NCBI GenBank assembly: GCA_910588335.1
Contig: CAJUQV010000020.1
Span: 1-64,000, forward strand
Source of the DNA: an uncultured Ruminiclostridium sp.
GTDB lineage: Bacteria; Bacillota; Clostridia; Oscillospirales; Ruminococcaceae
Direction: 5' to 3'
DNA: 64,000 nucleotides
Under the pieces are notes generated by a model. That model was not told the origin of the DNA. It was given only the letters and a program-made list of their open reading frames with translations, and searched no databases. Position 1 is the stretch's first letter. Each line of letters starts with the position of its first letter. Of the stretch, positions 1 through 8,395 are shown one piece after another. Position numbers and translations under genes: made by a program.

Positions 1-73
1 GCAGGGCTTTTTTGTTATGCCTTTTGGTTGAGTTTGATTTTTGTCTTTCACGCTACGCTCCTTTTTTAACGGG

Positions 74-238
74 AGCCTCTAAAAACCCCTGTGAAAAGCA
101 AAAACGCACAGGGTGAGCCGGACGCGAGGAAAGCCGGCGAAAATGGACAGCTTTCGCAATAAGCACGTCGAGACGGGTTGACGAAATAGTAAGCATACCA
201 TGTTCGTTTTTGCTCACAAATGGTTTTTAGAGGTTCAC
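74..238. repeat. Imperfect inverted repeat pair downstream of the FlxA-like gene
   Basis: Two arms of about 42 bp, at 74-115 and 193-236, are imperfect reverse complements. They share the blocks CCTCTAAAAACC and GCAAAAACG, and each arm also folds on itself. The arms bracket about 75 bp with no convincing gene. Nothing else is visible in positions 1-246. It could be a degenerate small mobile element or a transcription-end structure; no second copy was seen in the window. Confidence 0.5.
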
Positions 239-246
239 TAATGTTA

Positions 247-1008
247 TTACGCTTCAGCCTCGTATTTCGCTCCGCTTTCTTCATTATCCGCAAGGCTGCC
301 GTTCTTGTCATAAATCCCTTCGGTTTTTATACCGTCGGATTCTATAATATTTTCGCCGTTTTCCGTCTTTCCTTCGGCTTCTTTGCCCTCGACATTCTTT
401 TCACCTTCCACAGACGCTTCCTCGTCCTCTTCTTCGGCGGCGGAATTCATTGTCAGATTGGCGTCGCATAAAACTTCAACTTGATTGCTCTTCGTATTGG
501 CAATGCCAACCTTAAGGTCGGAAAGTATATTTTCCTTTGCGGAAACATCCGCGCCTCTCGCTATGTCTTTTTGTATTTCCCTGCTCAAGCGTTTTGTGGT
601 AAGCTCCATTCTTTTAGCAAGACTTCCAAGGTCGTTGGATATTTCAATCGAATTTTGTGCGGAAAGCAGAGCATTAACTCCTTTTATCGAGAATACGTCT
701 CCCTTACCCTTGTAAACGGTTCCGCCGGTTTTTCCTTCACGGGCTTTTTTCGACTCGTATTCCTGCTTGCGCAGCTCCGCCTGTCTTTGCCTTATTTGAG
801 TGTTCAATTCGGAAATCTGAAGCTGCAATTGCTTTTTTTGCTCCGCCTTCGACTCCGCGTCAAGAGTGTCATCGTCTGCAAGTGATTTTATGCGTTCCTT
901 AAGCTCTGCTATCTTGTCCTGTGCCTCCCTGATTATCGAATCGGAGCTTTGCTTTCGGTTTATTCCTACGGCTGCCTGCTGCGAGCCTTTTACACCTGAT
1001 ACCTGCAT
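247..1008 (-). CDS. FlxA-like coiled-coil protein
   Basis: A 253-residue soluble protein of the FlxA-like family; in E. coli flxA is controlled by the flagellar sigma factor FliA, but the function is unknown. Seen: a short N-terminus with a QSSDS motif, then a Gln/Lys/Glu-rich predicted coiled coil at residues 27-95 (blocks such as QLQISELNTQIRQRQAEL), and a very acidic Glu-rich C-terminus. It has no signal peptide or membrane segment. It is clearly paralogous to the product at 38130-38876 (shared order of LNxQIRQRQAELRK and the DxRTDGxYDKxG-like tail). The ATG follows a strong GGGAGG site. It lies 38 bp after the gene at 1047-1913 and is probably co-transcribed. No good sigma-28 promoter was found in front of this pair. 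Confidence 0.75.
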   Translation of the reverse strand: MQVSGVKGSQQAAVGINRKQSSDSIIREAQDKIAELKERIKSLADDDTLDAESKAEQKKQLQLQISELNTQIRQRQAELRKQEYESKKAREGKTGGTVYKGKGDVFSIKGVNALLSAQNSIEISNDLGSLAKRMELTTKRLSREIQKDIARGADVSAKENILSDLKVGIANTKSNQVEVLCDANLTMNSAAEEEDEEASVEGEKNVEGKEAEGKTENGENIIESDGIKTEGIYDKNGSLADNEESGAKYEAEA

Positions 1009-1046
1009 TTTGTTGTCCTCCCTTTCATAAAAATCAGAAAACGTTC

Positions 1047-1913
1047 CTATATTGAGTAACCGGAACCGAAGCCGGTTACGGTTTTGGTTTTCAGCTTGCT
1101 TGTGCGGCGCATTATTTCAAGATCGTTCAAGTCGATAACCACGCAGTTTTTTGCCTTGCGCTTGAACTTTTCGTTCATTGCCGACTTTTTCTTGCCCCTG
1201 AGCCTTAAAAGCTCCTCTTTTTGCTCGCTGCGCTTTTTGGCGATCTTTATATCCGATTTTTTCTTCTCGGTTCTTTTTTGAGCGATTTTCCTTTGCAGAT
1301 CGCGCATTTTTTCAAGCTGGGTCTTTTTTATCTTTTTTTCCCGCTTGGTGATAGTCCAGCTGCTTACGCCTCCGTCCTTGTCGATATACCAACCCTTGGA
1401 AACTATCTTTATGCCTTTTGCCTTTGCTCGCCGTTCTACGCGCTCGTCTATGCGCTTCATGCTTTCGAGCATTTCATGGCACCCCTTTATTTTTTCGGGA
1501 TCGTCGGCGATTGAAGCGTAATAATCAGGATGAATGTAGATAGTGGAGCTTTTTGTGGAGCGTATCATATAGCTGCCGAATTCATCTGTTTTACCGGTAA
1601 TTTTTCCGCTTAATATCTCGTAATCATCGCCGGTGCTGAAGGTTTTCCGCATTTGTTCTTCGGTCGGGTCACAGGAGGGCGTTTTACACGGTGACTGGGC
1701 AGCTTTGGGTTTTGTATAACAAACGGCTTTGTTTTCACCGTGAGTTGTCTCTGCGATATTGTCAAAGGTATCGAATCGGCCGTTTCTGTCATGGGCAGGG
1801 GGACAAAGGGAATTGTTTGAGGCGTTTTTTTGAAGTCTCACGGACGAGGTGGTACGGCATTTGATGTATTGATCGTATTCGTCGGGCCGATGGTTTGAAA
1901 TATTGTACGGCAT
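1047..1913 (-). CDS. Conserved hypothetical protein, Lys-rich C-terminal coiled coil
   Basis: A 288-residue cytosolic protein. The middle (about residues 95-190) looks like a folded domain with GSYMIRS, IYIHPDYYASIADDPEKI and SKGWYIDKDGG blocks, which resemble a family of uncharacterised clostridial proteins I recall as DUF6033; this is from memory. Residues 190-260 are an extremely Lys/Glu-rich helix. The ATG has an AAAGGAG site 7 bp upstream. It is the first gene of a leftward pair with the FlxA-like gene, and the type of pairing (small folded domain plus coiled-coil protein) recurs at 37.6-40.2 kb. Function unknown; a flagellum-linked role is inferred only from the partner. Confidence 0.6.
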   Translation of the reverse strand: MPYNISNHRPDEYDQYIKCRTTSSVRLQKNASNNSLCPPAHDRNGRFDTFDNIAETTHGENKAVCYTKPKAAQSPCKTPSCDPTEEQMRKTFSTGDDYEILSGKITGKTDEFGSYMIRSTKSSTIYIHPDYYASIADDPEKIKGCHEMLESMKRIDERVERRAKAKGIKIVSKGWYIDKDGGVSSWTITKREKKIKKTQLEKMRDLQRKIAQKRTEKKKSDIKIAKKRSEQKEELLRLRGKKKSAMNEKFKRKAKNCVVIDLNDLEIMRRTSKLKTKTVTGFGSGYSI

Positions 1914-2028
1914 TGAAAACTCCTTTCCTGACTTTTGGGCAATAAATCTTATTATATGTTATATGCCTTCGGTAAAGTTGGTTAAATCCTGAGAAATGGG
2001 TTTAAATCAATGGCTTTCTCTTGTCATC

Positions 2029-2190
2029 TAGGGCTTGTTTTAAAATAGAGGCAATGACGGATATTTGACCCAAACCGGTTAGCTTCAAGGAAAAAACGCA
2101 GTCAAACCGCCGTTTGACGAGGCTTTTTGACGCGGAATATGATCATTTGGGTCGAAAAGACGGCGTTTCCGATTTTTCAAACAAGCCCTA
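2029..2190. mobile_element. Family A MITE-like element, copy A1
   Basis: A 162 bp non-coding element with terminal inverted repeats (GGGCTTGTTT at the left, AAACAAGCCC at the right) flanked by TA on both sides. Near-identical copies lie at 12591-12752, 40185-40348 and, truncated, 45925-46078. TA flanks plus short inverted ends suggest a MITE moved by a Tc1/mariner-IS630 type transposase, none of which is encoded here. Confidence 0.85.
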
Positions 2191-2265
2191 ATATCAGAAT
2201 TACTTTTTTACGTAAAAATTTTATAAAATCAGCGTACCGTTCCGGGATAATATCAATAAATCCGT

Positions 2266-2676
2266 CTAAAACCATTTACAAGGGATTGATAAAAAATAAT
2301 CCTCATTTTCTTTAAATCCGATTTTCTCATAAAATCCCTTTGCCGTATCTGTCTGTACCAACCATTCCGATCCTTTACACGCGTTTATGCACCTTTGTAC
2401 AAGTTCTTTTCCTATACCCTTATGCTGATATTCCGGCAAAACCGCTAAATCATAAATTACAGAACGAAAATGTAAATCGCTCAGAGCTCTTACACATCCT
2501 GCCAAGCGTCCGTCAATCCACGCGGAAAAAACAAAAGTCGAATTAAGAAACCCTATACTAAAATTGTCAATCATGGCTTGTGTTGTTTTACCTTCCGCTG
2601 CCCAGCCAACCGCAAGAAATAACCGATATAATTCGTTACAAGGTAAATCTTTTCGATTGCTGTATTCTACGTTCAT
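2266..2676 (-). CDS. GNAT family N-acetyltransferase
   Basis: A 136-residue single-domain GNAT protein. The acetyl-CoA binding motif A is clear at about residues 77-97 (DLAVLPEYQHKGIGKELV, with the Q-x-x-G-x-G loop), preceded by the beta4 strand and followed by the usual C-terminal FYEKIGF motif. The length is typical of small GNATs that acetylate an amine of a small molecule or a peptide; the substrate cannot be told. The ribosome binding site is weak (GGGG about 9 bp before the ATG). It stands alone between an A element and an AT-rich spacer. Confidence 0.85.
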   Translation of the reverse strand: MNVEYSNRKDLPCNELYRLFLAVGWAAEGKTTQAMIDNFSIGFLNSTFVFSAWIDGRLAGCVRALSDLHFRSVIYDLAVLPEYQHKGIGKELVQRCINACKGSEWLVQTDTAKGFYEKIGFKENEDYFLSIPCKWF

Positions 2677-3180
2677 TTTTTATTACCCCACAGTTTTTAA
2701 GCTGCAAATTACAGCTGAAACGGCATATTTTAACAGGTGATTTCTCGCAGCCATATTTATAATATTCCATATTTTCAGCTTATTTTTTGCATATATGACC
2801 GCTGCCCGTTGCTTCTCCCTCTTAGGCGGCGGGTTACAACTCTCGGTTCAGCGGCGCATAAAAATCCACCAACTGAACCTCTTTATTGCTTTGCAATTCC
2901 TGCAGCTTGTTTAAACTGCGTTTTAAAAGGAAGTTATGTTGACATTGACATATATAGTTTTTTCCGGGCTCTGTTGAAGGAACGGTACAATTATAACCAA
3001 AAATTACATACCATCTGAATATTTTATCGTCAAAAATTTCAAAAACTTTAGCAATATTCAGTTTTTTTCTTTCCGAAAATTGTAACTTTTTCGATATTTT
3101 CTTTTCGTTTTTTCGTGGCATAATACATCAGAGAAAGTCAAAAAGCTTTCTTTTAAATGACAGATCGCAATAATATCCGG
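2677..3180. other. AT-rich intergenic stretch
   Basis: About 500 bp without a convincing gene. A leftward 95-codon open frame (2834-3121) has no ribosome binding site and no recognisable motif. Its last 25 codons (ending in LVDFYAPLNREL) could be a gene tail relic. The right edge has a CATAAT box at about 3119 that may be the -10 of the lipoprotein gene. Confidence 0.4.
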
Positions 3181-3195
3181 AAAGGAGAAAAAGCT

Positions 3196-3474
3196 ATGAA
3201 AATAACAAAATTTTTTACCGCCCTCCTGTTAGCGGGAGCAATGGCGCTCACCTTTACCGCATGCGGCAGCGACGGAACAAACGACGATGAAAATACTCCG
3301 CCAACCGGTTCTTCCGATTCTACCACCGACAGCGCTTCCGCGGAAACAAATCCCCAGACAGAAGCAAGCTCCGACAGCGGCAGCGGAGACAACAGTAACA
3401 ATAGTGACAGCGGTGACAACGGCGGCAATGGTGAAAACAGCGGAAACGAATCGGGCGAGGAAACAAAAGAATAA
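3196..3474 (+). CDS. Small Ser/Asn/Gly-rich lipoprotein
   Basis: A 92-residue predicted lipoprotein. Residues 1-22 are a signal peptide (KITK basic start, hydrophobic core ALLLAGAMALTF) ending in a lipobox with Cys about residue 24 (LTFTAC-GS). The remainder is a low-complexity, acidic Ser/Thr/Asn/Gly linker with no folded domain. The ATG at 3196 was chosen over upstream options because AAAGGAG lies 8 bp before it. Such short lipoproteins are common in Clostridia and have no known function; it may be a truncated lipoprotein whose C-terminal domain was lost. Confidence 0.7.
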   Translation: MKITKFFTALLLAGAMALTFTACGSDGTNDDENTPPTGSSDSTTDSASAETNPQTEASSDSGSGDNSNNSDSGDNGGNGENSGNESGEETKE

Positions 3475-3594
3475 AATTTGGGCCAACTGATACGAACCCT
3501 CAGTAAAAGTAGGCTAAATAATATGTATGACCGAAATTTGTTGTCTGACAAGCAAAACACAAAATTTCAATTTTTGTGTTGACTAACCAAAAAG

Positions 3595-3628
3595 CAAAAA
3601 AGCGGCGAAAAAAATCGCCGCTTTTTTG
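3595..3628. terminator. Bidirectional rho-independent terminator
   Basis: A 9 bp GC-rich stem (AAGCGGCGA / TCGCCGCTT) with A and T runs on both sides, so it can end transcription in either direction (lipoprotein gene and the ileS operon). The terminator and its flank are repeated, inverted, at 63294-63361. Confidence 0.8.
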
Positions 3629-3841
3629 TAATAATATACCACATTATACTAAAAACCATTTTTCCAATTTTTAAGTGGTTAACAGTATTAGGAACAGTGC
3701 GTGGATTCTCAAGCAAATTTTGCCGTGGACAAGGAAAAAATAGCAGGATGTCTTGCGTAAAAAGCAAGCCGGTTAGGAGGATAACGCAGCTATGAGTGAT
3801 TTGAGTTGCCGCTATGTGCTGCGGTAAAATTAAAATTTTTC

Positions 3842-6800
3842 TTATACCTTTTCAACCCCAAACGAAACCTTTTCTCCGTTAATATCCCAATCCGCGGTGT
3901 AACCTGCCGTTTTTCCAAATTCTACGGCAACGGTAAGAGTGTTTTCCGAAATTTCCTCTTTGTTTCTTTCGATAATACCCTTAATCTTTTCATTATCCGA
4001 GCAGTAAATACGGATATTGTCCATTACCTCAAAGCCCGCGTCCTTGCGCATTGTCTGAATCTTGCTTATTATTTCGCGCACAAATCCTTCTTCGATCAGC
4101 TTATCGTCAAGCTGTGTATTCAGAACAACGGTAACCCCTCTGTCGGAGGCTACCACGTAGCCCTCCTTCTGAGAAACGTCTATCAGCAGTTCTTCTTCGG
4201 TAAGCTTTATTTCACCCGAGGATAAAGCAACGGTCATAACGCCCGTATTCTTAAGCTCCGCCATCGCCTTGGCGCCGTCGATTTCGGAAAGAGCGGTTCT
4301 GATCTCGTTAAGCTGTTTTCCGTATTTTGCTCCCAGAAGCTTAAGCTGAGGCTTAAAGGAATAAACCGTATACTCGGAAACGTCCTCTTTGAATTCAAGC
4401 TTCTTTACGTTAAGCTCGGAGGTGACTATTTCACTGAACATATCGTCCAGTTTATTCTCCGACTGCACCAATATTTCCGACAAGGGCTGGCGGCTCTTTA
4501 TGGCGGCGGCGTTTCTGGCGGCAAGACCTAATGTTTTTATCTGCAATACCGTTTCCATATTCGCTTCAAGCCCGCTGTCGATTAGGGCTTCATCACAGAC
4601 GGGATATGCGCACAAATGCACGCTTTCGGGAGCCTGCTTGTCATTGGTGCAGACCAGATTGCGGTAAATGTCCTCGGCTACAAAGGGGGTCATGGGGGCG
4701 GTAAGCTTAGCCACCGTTACCAAAGCGGTGTAAAGGGTCATATAAGCGTTGATCTTATCCTGAGTAAGCTCCTTTTGCCAGAATCTTTCGCGGCTTCTTC
4801 TCACATACCAGTTGGACATTTCGTCCACAAAATCCTGAAGCGCCTTTGCCGCTTCGGGGATACGGTATTCCGCCAGATTTCCGTCCACGGTCTTTATAAG
4901 AGTATTTAATCTCGACAAAAGCCACCTATCCATTACGGGAAGCTTTTCGGGTTCAAGCTCGTATTTTCCCGCGTCGAAATCGTCTATATTGGCGTAAAGC
5001 ACGAAAAATGCGTAGGTGTTCCAAAGGGTGGAGATATATTTTCTCTGCCCCTCGGTAACCGCCTTGCCGGAAAAACGGTTGGGAAGCCAAGGTGCGCTGT
5101 TGGTGTAGAAATACCAGCGTATGGCGTCGGAGCCGTATTTTTCCAAGGCCTCAAACGGATCCACGGTGTTGCCCAGATGCTTGGACATCTTCCGTCCCTC
5201 CTCGTCCTGCACCAATCCCAAAACAAGGACGTTTTTATAAGGCGCTTTGTCAAACACAAGAGTGGAGATGGCAAGAAGGGAGTAGAACCAGCCTCTTGTC
5301 TGATCCACCGCTTCGGAAATAAAGTCGGCAGGGAACTGAGACTCGAAAAGCTCTTTGTTCTCAAAAGGATAGTGATGCTGCGCAAAGGGCATTGAGCCGC
5401 TGTCGAACCAGCAGTCTATGACTTCGGGTACGCGGTGCATTTCCTTTCCGCATTCGGGACAGGTTATAGTTACCGCGTCTATATAAGGCTTGTGCAGCTC
5501 TATATCGTCGGGACAGTTTTTGCTCATTGATTTCAGCTCTTCTATGCTGCCTATTGAATGGCGGTGACCGCACTCACATTCCCAGATGTTCAAGGGGGTG
5601 CCCCAATAGCGGTTGCGGCTCAAAGCCCAGTCCTGAGCGTTGGCAATCCAGTCGCCGAAGCGGTTTTTGCCCACGCTTTCGGGGATCCAGTTCACGGTCT
5701 CGTTGTTGGCAATCATTTTGTCCCTCACAGCGGACATTTTGATGAACCAACTGTTTCTCGCGTAGTAGATCAGGGGAGTGTCGCAGCGCCAGCAGAAGGG
5801 GTAGCTGTGCTCAAAGGGAGGCGCGCTGAACAAAAGTCCTCTTTCCTTAAGGTTTTTGAGCACTTCTTTATCCGCGTCCTTGCAGAAAGTGCCCGCCCAC
5901 GGGGTTTCCTCGGTCATTTCACCCTTTGCGTCCACAAGCTGCACCAAAGGGAGGCCGTAATTTCTCCCCACGTTGGCGTCGTCTTCGCCGAAGGCGGGTG
6001 CGATATGAACGATACCGGTACCGTCGGTAAGAGTTACGTAACCGTCGCAGGTAACGTACCAACATTTTTCTTTGGGAGAAACAAAATCGAACAATGGCTC
6101 ATACTCTTTATATTCAAGCTCTTTGCCCTTGTAACGCTCCAGTATTTCCCAACCCTCTTCAAGAACGGCGGCAACAAGCGCCTCCGCCATATAATAGGTA
6201 TAATCGCCGCTTTTTACCTTAACATAGGTTTCATCGGGATTTACGCAAAGCGCCACGTTAGAAGGCAAAGTCCACGGGGTGGTTGTCCATGCCAAAAAAT
6301 AAGCGTCTTCGCCCTTTGCCTTAAATCTTGCAATGGCCGATCTTTCCTTTACGTCCTTGTAGCCCTGCGCCACCTCGTGAGAGGAAAGGGGTGTGCCGCA
6401 GCGGGGGCAGTAGGGAACTATCTTAAAGCCTTTGTACAAAAGGTCTTTTTCCCATATCTGCTTAAGCGCCCACCATTCGGATTCGATAAAATCATTGTGA
6501 TAGGTAACGTAAGGGGCGTCCATATCCGCCCAGAAGCCCACGGTACGGGAAAAATCCTCCCACATTCCCTTGTACTTCCATACGCTTTCCTTGCATTCCT
6601 TTATAAAAGGCTCAAGACCGTATTTTTCGATCTGCTCCTTTCCGTCCAATCCCAGCTTTTTTTCGACCTCAAGCTCGACGGGCAGTCCGTGAGTGTCCCA
6701 GCCCGCCTTTCTGGGCACGAACGCGCCCTTCATGGCGTGATAGCGGGGGATCATATCTTTGAAAGCGCGCGTTTCAACGTGTCCGATATGCGGCTTTCCG

Positions 6801-6952
6801 TTGGCGGTAGGAGGGCCGTCGTAGAACACGTAGGAGAGGTCATCCTTGTGAACATCCATGGATTTTTCAAAGATGTGATTATCGTTCCAGAATTTTTCAA
6901 CTTTCTTTTCCCGCTCCACCGGGGAGAGGGAAGGATTTACTTTTTCGTACAT
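3842..6952 (-). CDS. ileS: Isoleucyl-tRNA synthetase, long (type 2-like) form
   Basis: A 1036-residue class I aminoacyl-tRNA synthetase that charges tRNA-Ile in the cytoplasm. The HIGH signature is at residues 55-58 (KPHIGHVE) and the KMSKS-type loop is KMSKH at about 588-592. The CP1 editing region, Cys-pair motifs (CPRCG, CWRCD, CPECG) and the NWYVRRSRERFW anticodon-domain motif are all present. At 1036 residues, without the C-terminal zinc finger of the roughly 920-residue type 1 enzyme, it fits the eukaryote-like type 2 IleRS, a group known for low mupirocin sensitivity; this needs a tree to confirm. The ATG follows AAAGGAAG. It is the third gene of an operon that begins with an Ile-specific T-box at 8064-8290. 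Confidence 0.97.
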   Translation of the reverse strand: MYEKVNPSLSPVEREKKVEKFWNDNHIFEKSMDVHKDDLSYVFYDGPPTANGKPHIGHVETRAFKDMIPRYHAMKGAFVPRKAGWDTHGLPVELEVEKKLGLDGKEQIEKYGLEPFIKECKESVWKYKGMWEDFSRTVGFWADMDAPYVTYHNDFIESEWWALKQIWEKDLLYKGFKIVPYCPRCGTPLSSHEVAQGYKDVKERSAIARFKAKGEDAYFLAWTTTPWTLPSNVALCVNPDETYVKVKSGDYTYYMAEALVAAVLEEGWEILERYKGKELEYKEYEPLFDFVSPKEKCWYVTCDGYVTLTDGTGIVHIAPAFGEDDANVGRNYGLPLVQLVDAKGEMTEETPWAGTFCKDADKEVLKNLKERGLLFSAPPFEHSYPFCWRCDTPLIYYARNSWFIKMSAVRDKMIANNETVNWIPESVGKNRFGDWIANAQDWALSRNRYWGTPLNIWECECGHRHSIGSIEELKSMSKNCPDDIELHKPYIDAVTITCPECGKEMHRVPEVIDCWFDSGSMPFAQHHYPFENKELFESQFPADFISEAVDQTRGWFYSLLAISTLVFDKAPYKNVLVLGLVQDEEGRKMSKHLGNTVDPFEALEKYGSDAIRWYFYTNSAPWLPNRFSGKAVTEGQRKYISTLWNTYAFFVLYANIDDFDAGKYELEPEKLPVMDRWLLSRLNTLIKTVDGNLAEYRIPEAAKALQDFVDEMSNWYVRRSRERFWQKELTQDKINAYMTLYTALVTVAKLTAPMTPFVAEDIYRNLVCTNDKQAPESVHLCAYPVCDEALIDSGLEANMETVLQIKTLGLAARNAAAIKSRQPLSEILVQSENKLDDMFSEIVTSELNVKKLEFKEDVSEYTVYSFKPQLKLLGAKYGKQLNEIRTALSEIDGAKAMAELKNTGVMTVALSSGEIKLTEEELLIDVSQKEGYVVASDRGVTVVLNTQLDDKLIEEGFVREIISKIQTMRKDAGFEVMDNIRIYCSDNEKIKGIIERNKEEISENTLTVAVEFGKTAGYTADWDINGEKVSFGVEKV

Positions 6953-6988
6953 TGTTTTCTTCCTTTCGTTATTTATATGAATTTATTT

Positions 6989-7450
6989 TTACAGTTTTTT
7001 TATGGGAAAAAACATATAATTTTTTCCCGTTGACGGACAGGTAAAATCCTGCACCGCCCCCGCAAGGGGTATGTCGTTTTCTTTAAGATAATTTATCACC
7101 TCCGTAAAAGTGTTTTCGTTTTCACACTCGGCAACAATATACTCATAAGCAGGTATCACCCATTTTGTCCATCCTTCAGGAGCCTCCGCACCGTCAAGAC
7201 ATTCCGCTCCCGCAAGATAAAGCCCGCGGCTGAAATCATCCCATGGGCTGAAAGAACGGGAAAAGTCGGACATCGCTCCCCAGATCCCGCATATACTGCC
7301 GTTTTCGTCTTTTTTGACAAGCTGCTCTATCTCGCCGAAATGTGAATTTGCGTCATCCCAAAGCTTTTGTATAAATCCCTCGCCGCTGTGGGTGGAACCT
7401 TCTTTTCCGATAACAATAAAGGCATTTTTTTTGATTTTTTCGATTTTCAT
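6989..7450 (-). CDS. GyrI-like / effector-binding domain protein
   Basis: A 153-residue stand-alone protein resembling the AraC-type effector-binding (GyrI-like, SHS2-fold) family. Seen: an N-terminal KKNAFIVIGKEGST strand, a central GIWGAMSD block, and the typical WTKWVIPAYEYIV block near residue 100. Members bind small hydrophobic or cationic ligands, or act as the ligand sensor part of regulators; this one has no DNA-binding domain. It has a strong AAGAGGAG site, lies 14 bp after the flavoprotein gene and 36 bp before ileS, so it should be on the same T-box controlled transcript. Its link with isoleucine charging is not obvious. Confidence 0.7.
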   Translation of the reverse strand: MKIEKIKKNAFIVIGKEGSTHSGEGFIQKLWDDANSHFGEIEQLVKKDENGSICGIWGAMSDFSRSFSPWDDFSRGLYLAGAECLDGAEAPEGWTKWVIPAYEYIVAECENENTFTEVINYLKENDIPLAGAVQDFTCPSTGKNYMFFPIKKL

Positions 7451-7464
7451 ATAATTTGCTCCTC

Positions 7465-8019
7465 TTATTTTAATGGCATTCCCGTATACCGTAGAATCAG
7501 GTTTTTTGCTTCTTCCGAATCGGTTATATCTCCGCTGATACTTACTTTTCCGAAGCGCTTGGCGGAAAGGAACAGTATTTCGGGTTCGGTACCTTCCGTC
7601 ACCTGATAACGAAATGCGGAGATAAAATTTTCACGGTTGGTATTGCTTACTACAATAAATTTTTTTCTTACCGAAAGGTATTTTTCAAGGCGGGGGTAAT
7701 TTTTCTGAAAATAACACTGGCTCCTTTCGTTAAAGGAGAAGTAAAGCGAGCAGGGGTAATCGCAGTAATTCGGCACTATAAAAAAGGCAAGGTCGCTTTC
7801 GGTTACCGCTTCGTAAATATCGTACACCGAATCTTTTATATAGGGGCAGTTCTCCGCTCTTTGAAAGCAATTGTAACCGCATTTTCCGCAAGGTTTAATA
7901 TCGAAATCGGAAAAATCAAACATCCGAACGCAATCGTCAAACCGTTTGCTTATCAGCTCCGCTATTTTGGCACAGTTACCTTCGGAGCGGCCGCTGAAGG
8001 ATATTACACTTATTTTCAT
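7465..8019 (-). CDS. NAD(P)H-dependent FMN reductase-like flavoprotein with Cys motif
   Basis: A 184-residue flavodoxin-fold protein. The N-terminal SFSGRSEGNC loop matches the FMN phosphate-binding site of the NADPH-dependent FMN reductase family. A CGKCGYNCFQRAENC motif at about residues 47-61 (C-x2-C-x3-C-x6-C) resembles the compact cluster motif of iron-sulfur flavoproteins. A longer open frame reaches back to 8193, but that part lies inside the T-box leader; the ATG at 8019 has an AAGGGA site and starts with a proper beta strand (MKISVISF). It is the first gene after the T-box and is followed by the GyrI-like gene and ileS. The redox partner is unknown. Confidence 0.75.
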   Translation of the reverse strand: MKISVISFSGRSEGNCAKIAELISKRFDDCVRMFDFSDFDIKPCGKCGYNCFQRAENCPYIKDSVYDIYEAVTESDLAFFIVPNYCDYPCSLYFSFNERSQCYFQKNYPRLEKYLSVRKKFIVVSNTNRENFISAFRYQVTEGTEPEILFLSAKRFGKVSISGDITDSEEAKNLILRYTGMPLK

Positions 8020-8063
8020 GTTGTTTTTAATTCCCTTATAAATTATTTTATCTTTTTTTAGTG

Positions 8064-8099
8064 AAAAAGCCCCCTGTCCCGAATAACGGGACAAGGAGC
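8064..8099 (-). terminator. T-box leader terminator
   Basis: The hairpin GTCCCG-TTAT-CGGGAC extended by GCTCCTT/AGGGGGC, followed by a T run, directly after the T-box sequence. It should form when tRNA-Ile is charged. Confidence 0.88.
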
Positions 8100-8290
8100 A
8101 CTTGTAACCACCCATTAAACCATTCCGACAAACGGCTTTCCTTAACGCGGAAAAGACGGCGGGGCTTAATCGGAAAAACCTTTCAGCCTGCAACTACAAA
8201 GTGATGTTCGGTATAAGCTTACCGCTGCCGCGTTCGCACCCTCCGCGGCTCTCTGGGAGTTTCGGCTTTAACCTACTGTCTTTGTCTCTG
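8064..8290 (-). promoter_or_regulatory. T-box leader, isoleucine-specific (ATC specifier)
   Basis: A tRNA-sensing transcription-attenuation leader. Reading leftward, one sees the 5' AGTAGG stem I start, the distal loop signatures (CAGAGAGCC and GGGTGCGAA), the specifier-loop context GAACATCAC with an ATC (Ile) codon at 8203-8205, the AGGCTGAAAGG stretch, a divergent T-box sequence TAATGGGTGGTTAC near 8104-8118 whose TGGT would pair with tRNA ACCA ends, and the terminator at 8064-8099. An Ile specifier agrees with ileS being the third gene. Uncharged tRNA-Ile should permit read-through into all three genes. Confidence 0.92.
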
Positions 8291-8326
8291 TTTTTATGTG
8301 TTGATGTTGATATTAAAATTATATAT

Positions 8327-8355
8327 ATGATAACACTTTTTTCGATTGTTGTCAA
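8327..8355 (-). promoter_or_regulatory. Sigma-A promoter of the T-box/ileS operon
   Basis: TTGACA (8350-8355) - 17 bp - TATCAT (8327-8332), placing the transcript start about 30 bp before the first T-box stem. Confidence 0.85.
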
Positions 8356-8395
8356 GAGGCAGTTTGTTTAATTTTTTGTTTTACAGCAATAAAAG

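Noticed and set aside
61..240. GEMM/c-di-GMP riboswitch-like ACGCACAGGG string
   Set aside because: The second helix and the conserved GGACGCAAAGCC part are absent; the region is better explained as an inverted repeat pair.
1914..2028. Sigma-28 promoter before the 1047-1913 gene
   Set aside because: The nearest candidate has 14 bp spacing and a poor -10 (GCATATAA), so it was not called.
2834..3121. Leftward 95-codon frame
   Set aside because: No ribosome site, no motif, and its start lies in the AT-rich region before the lipoprotein gene; at best a gene-tail relic.
5558..7033. 491-codon frame antisense to ileS
   Set aside because: It is a shadow of ileS and the start of the next gene; no ribosome site and no domain.
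8020..8193. N-terminal extension of the flavoprotein gene
   Set aside because: It lies inside the T-box leader and its terminator; homologues start at the MKISVISF strand.
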